Shown: positions 16,367-23,890 of the stretch, piece after piece
How the letters are laid out: each line of letters starts with the position of its first letter
Position numbering within the stretch: the stretch's first letter is position 1
NCBI GenBank assembly: GCA_020059605.1
Contig: JAGVBT010000112.1
Span: 1 to 35,119, forward strand
Length of the DNA: 35,119 nt
Source: Deltaproteobacteria bacterium
GTDB lineage: Bacteria > Desulfobacterota > BSN033 > UBA1163
Reading direction: 5' to 3'
The notes under the pieces: model-generated
What the model was told of the DNA's origin: nothing
Databases searched by the model: none
What the model saw: only the letters and a program-made list of their open reading frames with translations
Translations under genes and position numbers: made by a program

Positions 16367-16495
16367 AATAATCAAATTCCAAACACCAAATAAGCTCCAA
16401 TGACCAAATTTCCAAATGAAATAAACTCTTTAAAAAAATTTAGGTGATTCGGACATTGGTTATTATTTGGTTATTGATGTTTGGAATTTGGTGCT
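16367..16495. repeat. AT-rich inverted repeat between kinase and regulator genes
   Basis: The left part (AATCAAATTCCAAACACCAAATAA, about 16371-16394, spoken of here by its core CCAAACACCAAATAA) is answered by TTATTTGG and GATGTTTGGAATTTGG at about 16463-16491. It is a loose intergenic palindrome of the kind often dispersed in these genomes; function unknown. Confidence 0.5.
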
Positions 16496-16498
16496 TCA

Positions 16499-17587
16499 TC
16501 AGTTTACCTTCGGATTAAGCGGAAGGCGTATCCGGAAGGTGGCCCCTCGATTCACCTCGCTTCTCACGGTGATTTCGCCATGATGGTCCGAGATGATCTT
16601 CTTGGTGATCGAAAGACCCAAACCGGAGCCCGTTGGCTTGGTGCTGAACATAAAATCGAAAATCCTGGGGAGATGCTCCCGGGAGATCCCCATGCCGTTA
16701 TCCCGGACGATCACGAAAACGTTCTTCTTCGATCCCCGGGTGATGACATGAATCTCCCCTCTTTCCGAAACCGCCTGAATGCTGTTGATGAGGAGATTGG
16801 AGATGGCCAGGTTGATCTGGCTCAAATCGATCTTCACCGTGGGCAGTTTCTTCTGAAAGTGGACTTCCATCTTGGCACTCTTCATCTGGGCATCCGGCCT
16901 TAACAGCCGGACGATCGAATCCAGCACATCGTTTAACTGGGCCCACTCGAACTTCAAAGGAGGGAGGCGGTTGAAATCCAGGAACTCCTTGAGATTATTT
17001 TCCAGGCGAAGGGTTTCGTAACTGATAAAATTGAGAAGGGACTGGATCTCCTCCTTCTGGGCCAGGTGGATCTCCTCCCTCAATTCATCCCTCAACAATT
17101 CGATGTTGATATTGAGGGAACTGAGGGGGTTTCGAATTTCATGGGCCATCCACCGGGCCAGCATGCCGATCGTGGAGAGGTCTTTGCTCTGGCTGATCTC
17201 ACGTGAAAGCAATCCTTTTTCCGTGATATCGGCAAAAGTAGCCAGGCACCCGAGGAAAATTCCTTTTCTGTCGACGATGGGATAGAAACTACACCGGAGC
17301 AACCTGGCCTCTCTTTCATCGGCGGTAGGGACATGGATCGCCAGCTCGATATCGTAATGGCCTTCTTTCTTTTCGTATACGGAATCAAATTGTTTCCTGA
17401 TCGTTTTATAGGGAATGATCCGCTCGAGCCTCTTTCCAAGGGCTTGCCTTTCCTTGACTTCGAAAAACTTCGCGGCGACCGGGTTGAATATCTTGATCCG
17501 GCCCCGGTCATCGGCAAAAATCACCGCCTCCTTCAGATGGCTCAGGATCATCTCGAAGAGATCTGGGTCCGCCCTGTGAATCTTCAT
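16499..17587 (-). CDS. Cytosolic PAS-domain sensor histidine kinase (NtrB-like)
   Basis: This 362-aa kinase has no membrane segment. A PAS domain covers residues about 8-130 (AVIFADDRGRIKIFNPVAAKFF...FLGCLATFADITE). The dimerisation/phospho-acceptor H-box is RWMAHEIRNPLSSL with His149, and the ATPase domain has an N-box (NLLINSIQAV), DNGMGIS (G1), IFDFMFSTK (F) and SGLGLSI (G2). It is the likely partner of the NtrC-type regulator immediately downstream. Its start lies 3 nt after the stop of the second ATP-grasp gene, implying co-translation. The soluble PAS domain suggests it senses an internal signal such as redox state or a metabolite, possibly the ligase product (inference). Confidence 0.92.
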   Translation of the reverse strand: MKIHRADPDLFEMILSHLKEAVIFADDRGRIKIFNPVAAKFFEVKERQALGKRLERIIPYKTIRKQFDSVYEKKEGHYDIELAIHVPTADEREARLLRCSFYPIVDRKGIFLGCLATFADITEKGLLSREISQSKDLSTIGMLARWMAHEIRNPLSSLNINIELLRDELREEIHLAQKEEIQSLLNFISYETLRLENNLKEFLDFNRLPPLKFEWAQLNDVLDSIVRLLRPDAQMKSAKMEVHFQKKLPTVKIDLSQINLAISNLLINSIQAVSERGEIHVITRGSKKNVFVIVRDNGMGISREHLPRIFDFMFSTKPTGSGLGLSITKKIISDHHGEITVRSEVNRGATFRIRLPLNPKVN

Positions 17588-17590
17588 CCA

Positions 17591-18610
17591 TTACCCCGCC
17601 CGGTTTCGATCCGAACCGGCCATGCCGTACCGCTTCAGGGCGTGATGGAAGATTGTTCGGATTAACCGGCTGTATTCCCATCCCATTCGTCCGGCCATGA
17701 TGGGAAGGTCCCCATAGACAGGAGACAGGCCGGGAAGAGGGTTCACCTCCAAAAAGTAAGGGGTACCGTCTTCTCCCACCCGGATATCCACCCTGGAGAC
17801 ATCCCTGCAATCCAAAGCGCGATAGGCCCTGAGGGCCACTTCTTCTATTTTCTTGAGCAGATCGGCGGAGATCGGCGGAGGGCAGTGATAACGAACTTTC
17901 TCCTCCCATTCCCGCTTCACTTCGAGGGAATAGATCGCCTCGCCTGGAGGGCTCCCCTTGATCTCGATCTGCATTACACCGAGGACCACGGGATCCGCAT
18001 TGCCCAGGATTCCCACGGTGAACTCCGGGCCGTCTACAAACTCCTCAACCAGGACGGGAGGACCGTAGGTCTCCAGAAGCCACCCTACCCTCTCCCTTAA
18101 AGCGCCTGAGTCCGAAATCTTTGAGTTGAGACGGATCCCTTTGCTTGATCCTTCATAACAAAGCTTGACGAAAAGGGGATAACGGTGGTCGACTCCCCGG
18201 AGGTCCTCCATCTTCTCCACTTTCTTAAACCTGGGAGTGGGAATCCCTTCGCTGATGACCACTTTCTTGGCCATTGACTTATCCAGGGTGAGAGAGAGGG
18301 TCAGGGGGTCGGACCCGGTGTAGGGAATCTTTAAAAACTCCAGGAGGGCGGGTATGTGGGCTTCTCTGTTCCGTCCCTCCATTCCCTCTGCGATGTTGAA
18401 GACGATATCGACGGGAGAGATTCTCAGCCGGTCGATCAAACCGGCGTCTCCTCCCAGCCTCACCACGTCGTGCCCGTCGCTCTGAAGGACGCGGCCGATC
18501 GCGTCGATCGTCTCTTCCGAATCAAATTCCTCTAGGGCATCGATCGGTTCGTTTTCCCCGCGAGGGACATCCTTCTTTAGATTGTAGGTCACTCCTACTG
18601 TTAAGCTCAT
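17591..18610 (-). CDS. D-Ala-D-Ala-ligase-like ATP-grasp enzyme (paralogue 2)
   Basis: This 339-aa ATP-grasp ligase shows FVKLCYEGSSKGIRLNSK (phosphate loop), VLVEEFVDGPEFTVGIL, CRDVSRVDIRVGEDG and FLEVNPLPGLSPVYGD (Mg-binding Glu/Asn). It keeps the EGSSxG loop of Ddl better than its two paralogues do. Its N-terminus (VGVTYNLKKDVPRGENEP) nevertheless lacks GGxSxExxVS, and the position of the DdlB catalytic Tyr is Arg (VKRE). Similar enzymes are often labelled D-alanine--D-alanine ligase. I would not call it the housekeeping Ddl. It is the first gene of a ligase-kinase-regulator unit and is divergent from tatC across 171 nt. No clear ribosome site is seen before the ATG. Confidence 0.83.
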   Translation of the reverse strand: MSLTVGVTYNLKKDVPRGENEPIDALEEFDSEETIDAIGRVLQSDGHDVVRLGGDAGLIDRLRISPVDIVFNIAEGMEGRNREAHIPALLEFLKIPYTGSDPLTLSLTLDKSMAKKVVISEGIPTPRFKKVEKMEDLRGVDHRYPLFVKLCYEGSSKGIRLNSKISDSGALRERVGWLLETYGPPVLVEEFVDGPEFTVGILGNADPVVLGVMQIEIKGSPPGEAIYSLEVKREWEEKVRYHCPPPISADLLKKIEEVALRAYRALDCRDVSRVDIRVGEDGTPYFLEVNPLPGLSPVYGDLPIMAGRMGWEYSRLIRTIFHHALKRYGMAGSDRNRAG

Positions 18611-18781
18611 ACTAACAATGGGCGCTATACAGATTTTGTATATCCCTGTTTCAAACCTTTGTCAACATCGATTTGACCCTTGATCCGATTTTTTTGCTGG
18701 GAACCGGATCAGGTCGATGTTTCGGAAGAGCTTCTTTTATGTTACATTACATCCGGCACGGAGGGTAGAGAAGGGATCGGG

Positions 18782-19495
18782 ATGGCAATCGACCGGAAAG
18801 AAATCGTTCAGTCGCTGGGCAGCCTGCGAAAAAGCTTTTTCCATATCATCGGAGCGGTCGTTCTGATCGGAATCATCCTTTTCCCTTTTTCAAAGGAGCT
18901 GCTCCGGCATCTCCATACCGCCCTCCAGGAAGAGCTGGTCGCCTATGCCATCCCGGAGGCCTTTCTTTCCCTCCTCAAGTTAACGATCTTCAGCAGCCTC
19001 TTTTTGTCGATGCCGGTTGTCTTCTACCACCTCTGGAAGGCCTTTGCTCCCCTTTTCCGGAGGAGAGGGCTGGAGTCCTCCATCTTCATTCTCTCGGCAG
19101 CTGTCTTTCTCTTCTATTTTGGAGCCTTTTTCTGTTACTTTGTCACCCTTCCTTTCGGGGTCCGTTTCCTGATGAGTTACCAAGCGGCCCACATCAAACC
19201 CATGATCTCCGTCGCAAAGTATATCTCCTTCTGTGTAGGGTTCATCTTCGCCTTCGGCCTCATTTTCGAACTCCCCCTCATCCTCGCACTGCTGAGCTAC
19301 ATTCAACTCGTGCACAGCTCCTTTTTAACCCGAAACCGCAGGTATGCGGTTCTGATCATTGCCATCCTGTCCGCCGTGCTCACTCCCACTCCGGATATTT
19401 TCAATATGGGACTGATGGGAGGCCCCCTCTATCTGCTTTTTGAAATCGGCATTTTGCTGGTGAAGATGATTGAGCGGAAAAAGAGAACTTTTTGA
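18782..19495 (+). CDS. TatC-family protein with altered signal-recognition residues
   Basis: This is a 237-aa polytopic membrane protein with six predicted helices and the overall TatC pattern: FLSLLKLTIFSSLFLSMPVV, YHLWKAFAPLF, FFCYFVTLPFG, FAFGLIFELPL and VLTPTPDIFN. E170, D211 and F94 of E. coli TatC have counterparts (FELP, TPDIF, KAFAP). Two glutamates that bind the twin-arginine motif do not: the HLxELR motif (E15) is SLGSLR here, and the loop HER (E103) is RRG. No TatA or TatB is in the window. AAGGGA about 5 nt upstream supports the ATG at 18782; the frame is open from 18680. It is either a divergent Tat translocase subunit or a TatC-like protein with another job. Confidence 0.82.
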   Translation: MAIDRKEIVQSLGSLRKSFFHIIGAVVLIGIILFPFSKELLRHLHTALQEELVAYAIPEAFLSLLKLTIFSSLFLSMPVVFYHLWKAFAPLFRRRGLESSIFILSAAVFLFYFGAFFCYFVTLPFGVRFLMSYQAAHIKPMISVAKYISFCVGFIFAFGLIFELPLILALLSYIQLVHSSFLTRNRRYAVLIIAILSAVLTPTPDIFNMGLMGGPLYLLFEIGILLVKMIERKKRTF

Positions 19496-19518
19496 GCCCC
19501 GCTCGCTAAACGATAAAA

Positions 19519-21153
19519 ATGAATTTTTCATTTCTCGATCATTCCATTCTTTCTTTCAGAAGATGGGCCTCCCGAAGGTCTTTCGGATTAAAGGCAAAGA
19601 TTACTTCTGCCCTCCTTCTCATCGTCACGGGAATTCTCCTCTTGTCCAGTATCCTCGACTTTCAACTTTCGAAAAAGGCCCAAATTGACCTTTACCTGGA
19701 CCGAAACTTTTATATCGCCATGCAGATCGATATCGGGATCCCTGATCAAAGAATGATTGAAAACCTTCCCCAAATCCGTGATGAGATTGAGGAATGGTTA
19801 TTGAGTCGGCCAAGTTTGATGGAAATCGATGTATTCCTCTTCTCTCCCAAGGGGTGGGAGCTCTTGACTTCCCATTCCAAGCATGCCAACCCAACGACAT
19901 TGACTTTAACGAATGAGCAGGTCAAAGATTTGAAAGGGGATAGGTACCTCTCTGACCTCAAGGAGGTTGAGGGGGGAAAGCAATTGGAGGTGATGGTTCC
20001 GCTCCACTCCGGAAAAAAAGTGATCGGGGGGATCCGGATCGTCAGCTCCTTGGACGAGGCCCACAGTTATTTGAGCAAGAAGAAGAACTGGACCTATATC
20101 CTCACCCTCTCCAGCATCCTCATCATTCTTGTCATGCTGACACTCTTTTTCAAAAAATGGGTTGGAAACCCGATTCAGAAATTGGTCGAGGCGATGAATA
20201 AGGCCGAGAAGGGGGATCTGGAGGCGGAAACCCGTATTCAAACCCAGGATGAACTGGGAGAACTGGGGAGACATTTTAACCGGATGATCAAGACGATACG
20301 AGAGGCCCATGAGCAGAATATTCAACTCCTTTCCCGGGTGAATCAATTCAATGAGGAATTAACTAAAAAAATCGAATCCGCCACGTCGGAGCTCAAACAG
20401 CTGCACGAAGCCCTCTCGGAATCTCAAAGACAGCTCAGTCAATCTGAAAAACTGGCCGCCCTGGGGCAGGTCACCGCTGCGATCGCACACCAGATCGGGA
20501 CACCTTTGAATTCCGTCTCCGGCTATATCCAACTCATGTTGCAAGAAGGAAACCTTCGCCCGGCCGATCAACATCGACTCAAAATCATCGAATCTCAACT
20601 GGACCGATTAGCCGATGCGTTCCGAAAATTGCTCTCCTATACCAGTCAACCCAAGCCCCAGTGGCAGCCCTTGAATGCCAACGACGTCCTGAAAGAATTG
20701 ATCTCTCTGAGTGAACCCTGGCTCCACGCCCGGAAGATCGCCCTTTCTTTATCTCTCTCCCCCGATCTCCCGCTGATCTTAGGGGACTCCATGCATCTCC
20801 AAACCCTATTCCTCAACCTCATCACGAACGCCATCGATGCGATGCCAAACGGGGGGAAACTGACCATGGAGACGCAACCCATCTCCTCACCCTTGCCCTC
20901 CGGAAATGAGGAAGGGGTTGAAATCTCGATCGCCGATACAGGGGTAGGGATCTCAGAGGAATCAAAAAGGAGGATATTCGATCCCTTTTTCACGACGAAA
21001 AAAATAGGCGAAGGGATGGGTTTAGGTCTTGCGATCTGTGAAAAAATCGTCAAGGATCATTCGGGAAGGTTGGAAGTTGAAAGCAAGGTCGGAAAAGGAA
21101 GCGCCTTTTTCGTCCGTATTCCCGTGGGCAAAGGGGAAGAAGGCAATGGATAG
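19519..21153 (+). CDS. Membrane sensor histidine kinase with HAMP domain
   Basis: This 544-aa kinase has two membrane helices (about 29-47 and 191-211) enclosing a roughly 140-residue periplasmic sensor region that I cannot assign to a named fold. A HAMP linker (about 212-265) and a coiled coil (about 265-310) follow. The phospho-acceptor box is AIAHQIGTPLNSV (His324), a variant with Gln-Ile-Gly-Thr instead of Glu-Ile-Arg-Asn. The ATPase domain carries NLITNAIDAM, DTGVGIS, FDPFFTTK and GMGLGLAI. It overlaps the next response regulator by 8 nt, so the two are co-translated. The likely input is an envelope or periplasmic signal, consistent with the envelope genes downstream. Confidence 0.92.
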   Translation: MNFSFLDHSILSFRRWASRRSFGLKAKITSALLLIVTGILLLSSILDFQLSKKAQIDLYLDRNFYIAMQIDIGIPDQRMIENLPQIRDEIEEWLLSRPSLMEIDVFLFSPKGWELLTSHSKHANPTTLTLTNEQVKDLKGDRYLSDLKEVEGGKQLEVMVPLHSGKKVIGGIRIVSSLDEAHSYLSKKKNWTYILTLSSILIILVMLTLFFKKWVGNPIQKLVEAMNKAEKGDLEAETRIQTQDELGELGRHFNRMIKTIREAHEQNIQLLSRVNQFNEELTKKIESATSELKQLHEALSESQRQLSQSEKLAALGQVTAAIAHQIGTPLNSVSGYIQLMLQEGNLRPADQHRLKIIESQLDRLADAFRKLLSYTSQPKPQWQPLNANDVLKELISLSEPWLHARKIALSLSLSPDLPLILGDSMHLQTLFLNLITNAIDAMPNGGKLTMETQPISSPLPSGNEEGVEISIADTGVGISEESKRRIFDPFFTTKKIGEGMGLGLAICEKIVKDHSGRLEVESKVGKGSAFFVRIPVGKGEEGNG

Positions 21154-22495
21154 AACCTCCGTCCATCTTTTGATCGTAGACGATGACCGGGTGACCCTCG
21201 ATCTGTTGAAGGAAGTCCTCCTGAAAGAGGGGTACCGGGTCTCGACAGCCTCAAGCGGGGAAGAAGCCATTGCCCTTGGGATGGATCATCTCTTCGATAT
21301 TGTGATCACCGATGTTCGCATGGGAAACAAAGATGGAATGGAGGTTCTGAAATCCTTTAAAAAGACCTCGCCGGAGACCTCCGTCATCATGATCACCGCC
21401 TTTGGATCCATGGATACAGCGATTGAGGCGATTCGGGAAGGGGCCTTTGACTATATCAGTAAACCCTTTAAGCTCGAAGAGATCAAATTCACCATTAAAA
21501 GATCTCTCGAACAAAGAAAGATCCTCGAGGAGAACAAATCCTATCGCCGGGAGCTCTTGGAAAAATATCAAATCAAGAATGTGGTCGGTCGAACACCACA
21601 GATGCTTCAAGTATACAAGACCATCGCCAGGGTGGCCGATTCGAAATCAACCATCCTTCTCTTTGGAGAAAGAGGAACGGGAAAAGAACTCATCGCCCGT
21701 TCCATCCACTACAACAGCAATCGGAATAACCGGCCTTTCATCCCTGTGGATTGCGCGTCTTTAGTGGAAACGCTGATGGAAAGCGAGTTATTCGGCCATG
21801 TTCGTGGCGCGTTCACAGGAGCCTATGCTGCGAAAAGAGGACTATTCGAAGAAGCGGACGGGGGGACTCTTTTTCTTGATGAGATCAGCAATCTTCCCCT
21901 CTCTGTTCAATCCAAGTTGTTAAGGTTTCTTCAAGAACATGAAATAAAAAGAGTGGGAGGGGTGGAGAGCGTGAAGGTCGATGTCCGAGTAGTCGTTGCG
22001 ACCAACCAGCCCTTAGAGCCCCTCATCAAAAATGGGAAATTCAGAGAGGATCTCTTTGACCGGTTCAACGTGGTTTCTATCACCCTTCCTCCCTTGAGGG
22101 AAAGAAAAGAAGATATCCCCCTTTTGGCAAACCACTTCCTCCAGCAATTTTCAACGGAGAATCACAAGCACATCTCTCATTTCTCTCCGGCGGCTCTCGA
22201 AATCCTTACCCGATATTCTTGGCCGGGAAATATCCGGGAGTTGGAACATAAGATCGAACGGGCTGTCATTCTTTCCAACCATCCCGTTATCCTTCCAGAA
22301 GATTTGCCAGGGAAGATACCCGAAGAGATCAAGGAGACTGAATTCTCATTTCCTGAAGAATTACTACCGTTGAAAGAGGTGGAGAGGAGATATGTCCTGA
22401 AAGTTCTTCGAGAAACAGGTGGAAATAAAAAGAAGGCTTCCGAAATTCTGGGTATTGACCGAACAACCCTTTACCGAATTCTCGAAAAGGAGTAA
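21146..22495 (+). CDS. Sigma-54-dependent response regulator (NtrC family), regulator 2
   Basis: This 449-aa activator has a receiver (acidic D12-D13, phospho-acceptor D56 in ITDVRM, Lys in ISKPFK). Its AAA+ domain shows GERGTGKE, GAFTGA, TLFLDEISNLPL and GNIRELEH, and the Fis-type helix-turn-helix is GNKKKASEILGIDRTTLYRILE at the very C-terminus. The ATG at 21146 lies inside the end of the kinase gene with GAAGAAGG just upstream; the longer frame from 21029 only reads through the kinase. The nearest sigma-54 promoter (22641-22656) is about 145 nt downstream of its stop, before a small periplasmic-protein gene, which is the best candidate target. Confidence 0.94.
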   Translation: MDRTSVHLLIVDDDRVTLDLLKEVLLKEGYRVSTASSGEEAIALGMDHLFDIVITDVRMGNKDGMEVLKSFKKTSPETSVIMITAFGSMDTAIEAIREGAFDYISKPFKLEEIKFTIKRSLEQRKILEENKSYRRELLEKYQIKNVVGRTPQMLQVYKTIARVADSKSTILLFGERGTGKELIARSIHYNSNRNNRPFIPVDCASLVETLMESELFGHVRGAFTGAYAAKRGLFEEADGGTLFLDEISNLPLSVQSKLLRFLQEHEIKRVGGVESVKVDVRVVVATNQPLEPLIKNGKFREDLFDRFNVVSITLPPLRERKEDIPLLANHFLQQFSTENHKHISHFSPAALEILTRYSWPGNIRELEHKIERAVILSNHPVILPEDLPGKIPEEIKETEFSFPEELLPLKEVERRYVLKVLRETGGNKKKASEILGIDRTTLYRILEKE

Positions 22496-22508
22496 GACTA
22501 ACCCCTTC

Positions 22509-22560
22509 TGTTGTAAAATTCGACACATCTCCCCTGCCCGATATGTGGAATTTTACAACA
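22509..22560 (+). promoter_or_regulatory. Long inverted repeat: terminator or activator binding site
   Basis: TGTTGTAAAATTC is exactly mirrored by GAATTTTACAACA, with an inner CACAT/ATGTG pair. It is 14 nt after the regulator stop and followed by CTCTTTCTTTAT, so it may be a terminator. It also ends about 82 nt before the -24 element of the sigma-54 promoter, the distance at which enhancer sites for NtrC-type activators lie. Confidence 0.65.
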
Positions 22561-22640
22561 CTCTTTCTTTATCCATCTCCCTCTTTAAAAAGACCTATTT
22601 CATTTCAATGGGTTACGGTTTAAATCCCCCCGTATTTTTC

Positions 22641-22656
22641 TGGCACTAATATTGCT
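22641..22656 (+). promoter_or_regulatory. Sigma-54 (-24/-12) promoter
   Basis: TGGCAC, five bases, TTGCT is an exact match to the RpoN consensus core (-24 GG at 22642-22643, -12 GC at 22654-22655). The predicted start is near 22667, 35 nt before the ATG at 22702, leaving room for the strong ribosome site AAAGGAGGT. Confidence 0.85.
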
Positions 22657-22701
22657 CATATACCAGGGAGTGAATTCTAAACAGAAAGGAGGTGAAGTCG
22701 A

Positions 22702-23127
22702 ATGAAAAAGATGGTCTTTTTAGTTGTCCTTCTCACCCTGGTCGCTTTTGTTTCCGGAGCCATGGCACAGCAAAAGCCGGCTCCGACCCCAGCGCCAGCC
22801 GCTGCTCCGGCTCCTGCTCCAGCCGCACCGATCAAGGAAGAAAAAGCGAAAATTGAAAAATTAACCGGCGTGGTCGAAAAAGTGGATGAAATGGCAAAGG
22901 CCGTGGTCATCAAGACCAAGGAAGGCGAGAAATCCTTTGCGATCGATGACAAAGTAAAGATCTCCAAAGGGGGCAAAGAAATGCCTCTTGCCGAATTGAA
23001 AAAGGGGATGAACGTCTCCGTCTATTACAAGAAGGATGGAGAAAAAATGACAGCCGTGGCCATGAAAGTCTCGGCCCCGAAGGTAGCAGCCAGGGAAGCA
23101 CCGAAGAAGGAAGAACCGAAGAAGTAA
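22702..23127 (+). CDS. Small periplasmic protein with Pro/Ala linker and beta-barrel-like domain
   Basis: This is a 141-aa secreted protein. A clear signal peptide (residues 1-22, cleavage after AMA) is followed by a Pro/Ala-rich linker (about 23-46) and a compact domain of about 70 residues with alternating short strands (LTGVVEKVDEMAKAVVIKTKEG, then FAIDDKVKIS, GMNVSVYY, AVAMKVS). It resembles small exported OB-like or DUF5666-type domains. The C-terminal tail is Lys/Pro/Glu-rich. The ribosome site is excellent, and it lies directly behind a perfect sigma-54 promoter. It is probably the output of the kinase/regulator pair upstream. No enzymatic motif is seen; envelope stress or metal/peptidoglycan binding are guesses. 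Confidence 0.8.
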   Translation: MKKMVFLVVLLTLVAFVSGAMAQQKPAPTPAPAAAPAPAPAAPIKEEKAKIEKLTGVVEKVDEMAKAVVIKTKEGEKSFAIDDKVKISKGGKEMPLAELKKGMNVSVYYKKDGEKMTAVAMKVSAPKVAAREAPKKEEPKK

Positions 23128-23141
23128 CAAGTCCGTTGATC

Positions 23142-23185
23142 TTACAATGAAAGGGCACACTTGCAAGTGTGCCCTTTCATTGTAA
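23142..23185. terminator. 44-bp perfect palindrome, probable bidirectional terminator
   Basis: Two 22-nt arms (core AAGGGCACACTTG / CAAGTGTGCCCTT) abut with no spacer. It sits 14 nt after the stop of the periplasmic protein and 59 nt before the next gene. The outer arm gives A/T runs on each side, but there is no long T-tract. Confidence 0.7.
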
Positions 23186-23244
23186 ACGGGAGTTTCCCCA
23201 TTAGGTAAAACAAGGATATATCCATTTCATAAGGAGGAACAACG

Positions 23245-23850
23245 ATGAGAACAATGCGGTTATTGGTTTTAGGCTTTGCCATCTTAACCTTTTTGGTTGC
23301 CTGCGGGAAAAAACCTACGCAGGAGATCGAAAGCACACAGGGAGCTTTGAATGCGGTTGCCTCAGAGGGCCTGGGCAAGTATGCTCCAGAGGATGAAAAG
23401 AAATTGAAGGATGCATTAGCACTGGCCATGGAGGAAATTAAGATACAAGACAATAAGACGTTTAAGAGTTATGATAAAGCCAAGCAAATGCTGGCCGAGG
23501 TGAAAAAGAGCACGGAGGAGATGAAGGCCGCTCTCCCGGCCAAAAAAGAACAGGCAAAACAGAATGCCCTCGGGGCTCAGGGATCGGCCAAGGAAGCTTT
23601 CAATGAGGCAAAGTCCCTTTTAGCGAAGGCCCCTGCGGGTAAAGGAACGGCAGCGGACATCCAGGCCCTGAAAGGAGATGTGAAGGGACTCGAGGATTCC
23701 CTCGCTGAGGTTCAAGCTTTAATTGAAAAAGAGGAATACGGCGAAGCGGTTACAAAGGCCAATGCCTTGAAAGAAAAAGCCTCAGGCGTCACGAACCAGG
23801 TGAATGAAGCTCTTAAAAAGGCAAAGGCAGGAAAACCTGGGAAAAAGTAA
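23245..23850 (+). CDS. Helical lipoprotein (DUF4398-like)
   Basis: This is a 201-aa predicted lipoprotein. The signal peptide ends in a good lipobox, LVAC, with Cys20 followed by Gly-Lys-Lys. The mature part is almost entirely charged alpha helix (Ala/Lys/Glu-rich), with repeats of AKxxLAEVKKSTEEMKAAL type and an EEYGEAVTKANALKEKASG segment like that of DUF4398/coiled-coil lipoproteins that coat or brace the periplasm. AAGGAGGA 6 nt upstream fixes the start. It is the first gene of an operon with two L,D-transpeptidases, which suggests a cell-wall role similar in spirit to Lpp-type lipoproteins (inference). Confidence 0.82.
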   Translation: MRTMRLLVLGFAILTFLVACGKKPTQEIESTQGALNAVASEGLGKYAPEDEKKLKDALALAMEEIKIQDNKTFKSYDKAKQMLAEVKKSTEEMKAALPAKKEQAKQNALGAQGSAKEAFNEAKSLLAKAPAGKGTAADIQALKGDVKGLEDSLAEVQALIEKEEYGEAVTKANALKEKASGVTNQVNEALKKAKAGKPGKK

Positions 23851-23890
23851 AGCCGGACTTTCTAACGGGGTAACGGGAGGCTCATCCATC

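Noticed and set aside
17591..18610. Calling this the housekeeping D-alanine--D-alanine ligase (ddl)
   Set aside because: Although the EGSS loop is present, the N-terminal GGxSxExxVS motif and the catalytic tyrosine are missing, and it is not in a cell-wall division cluster.
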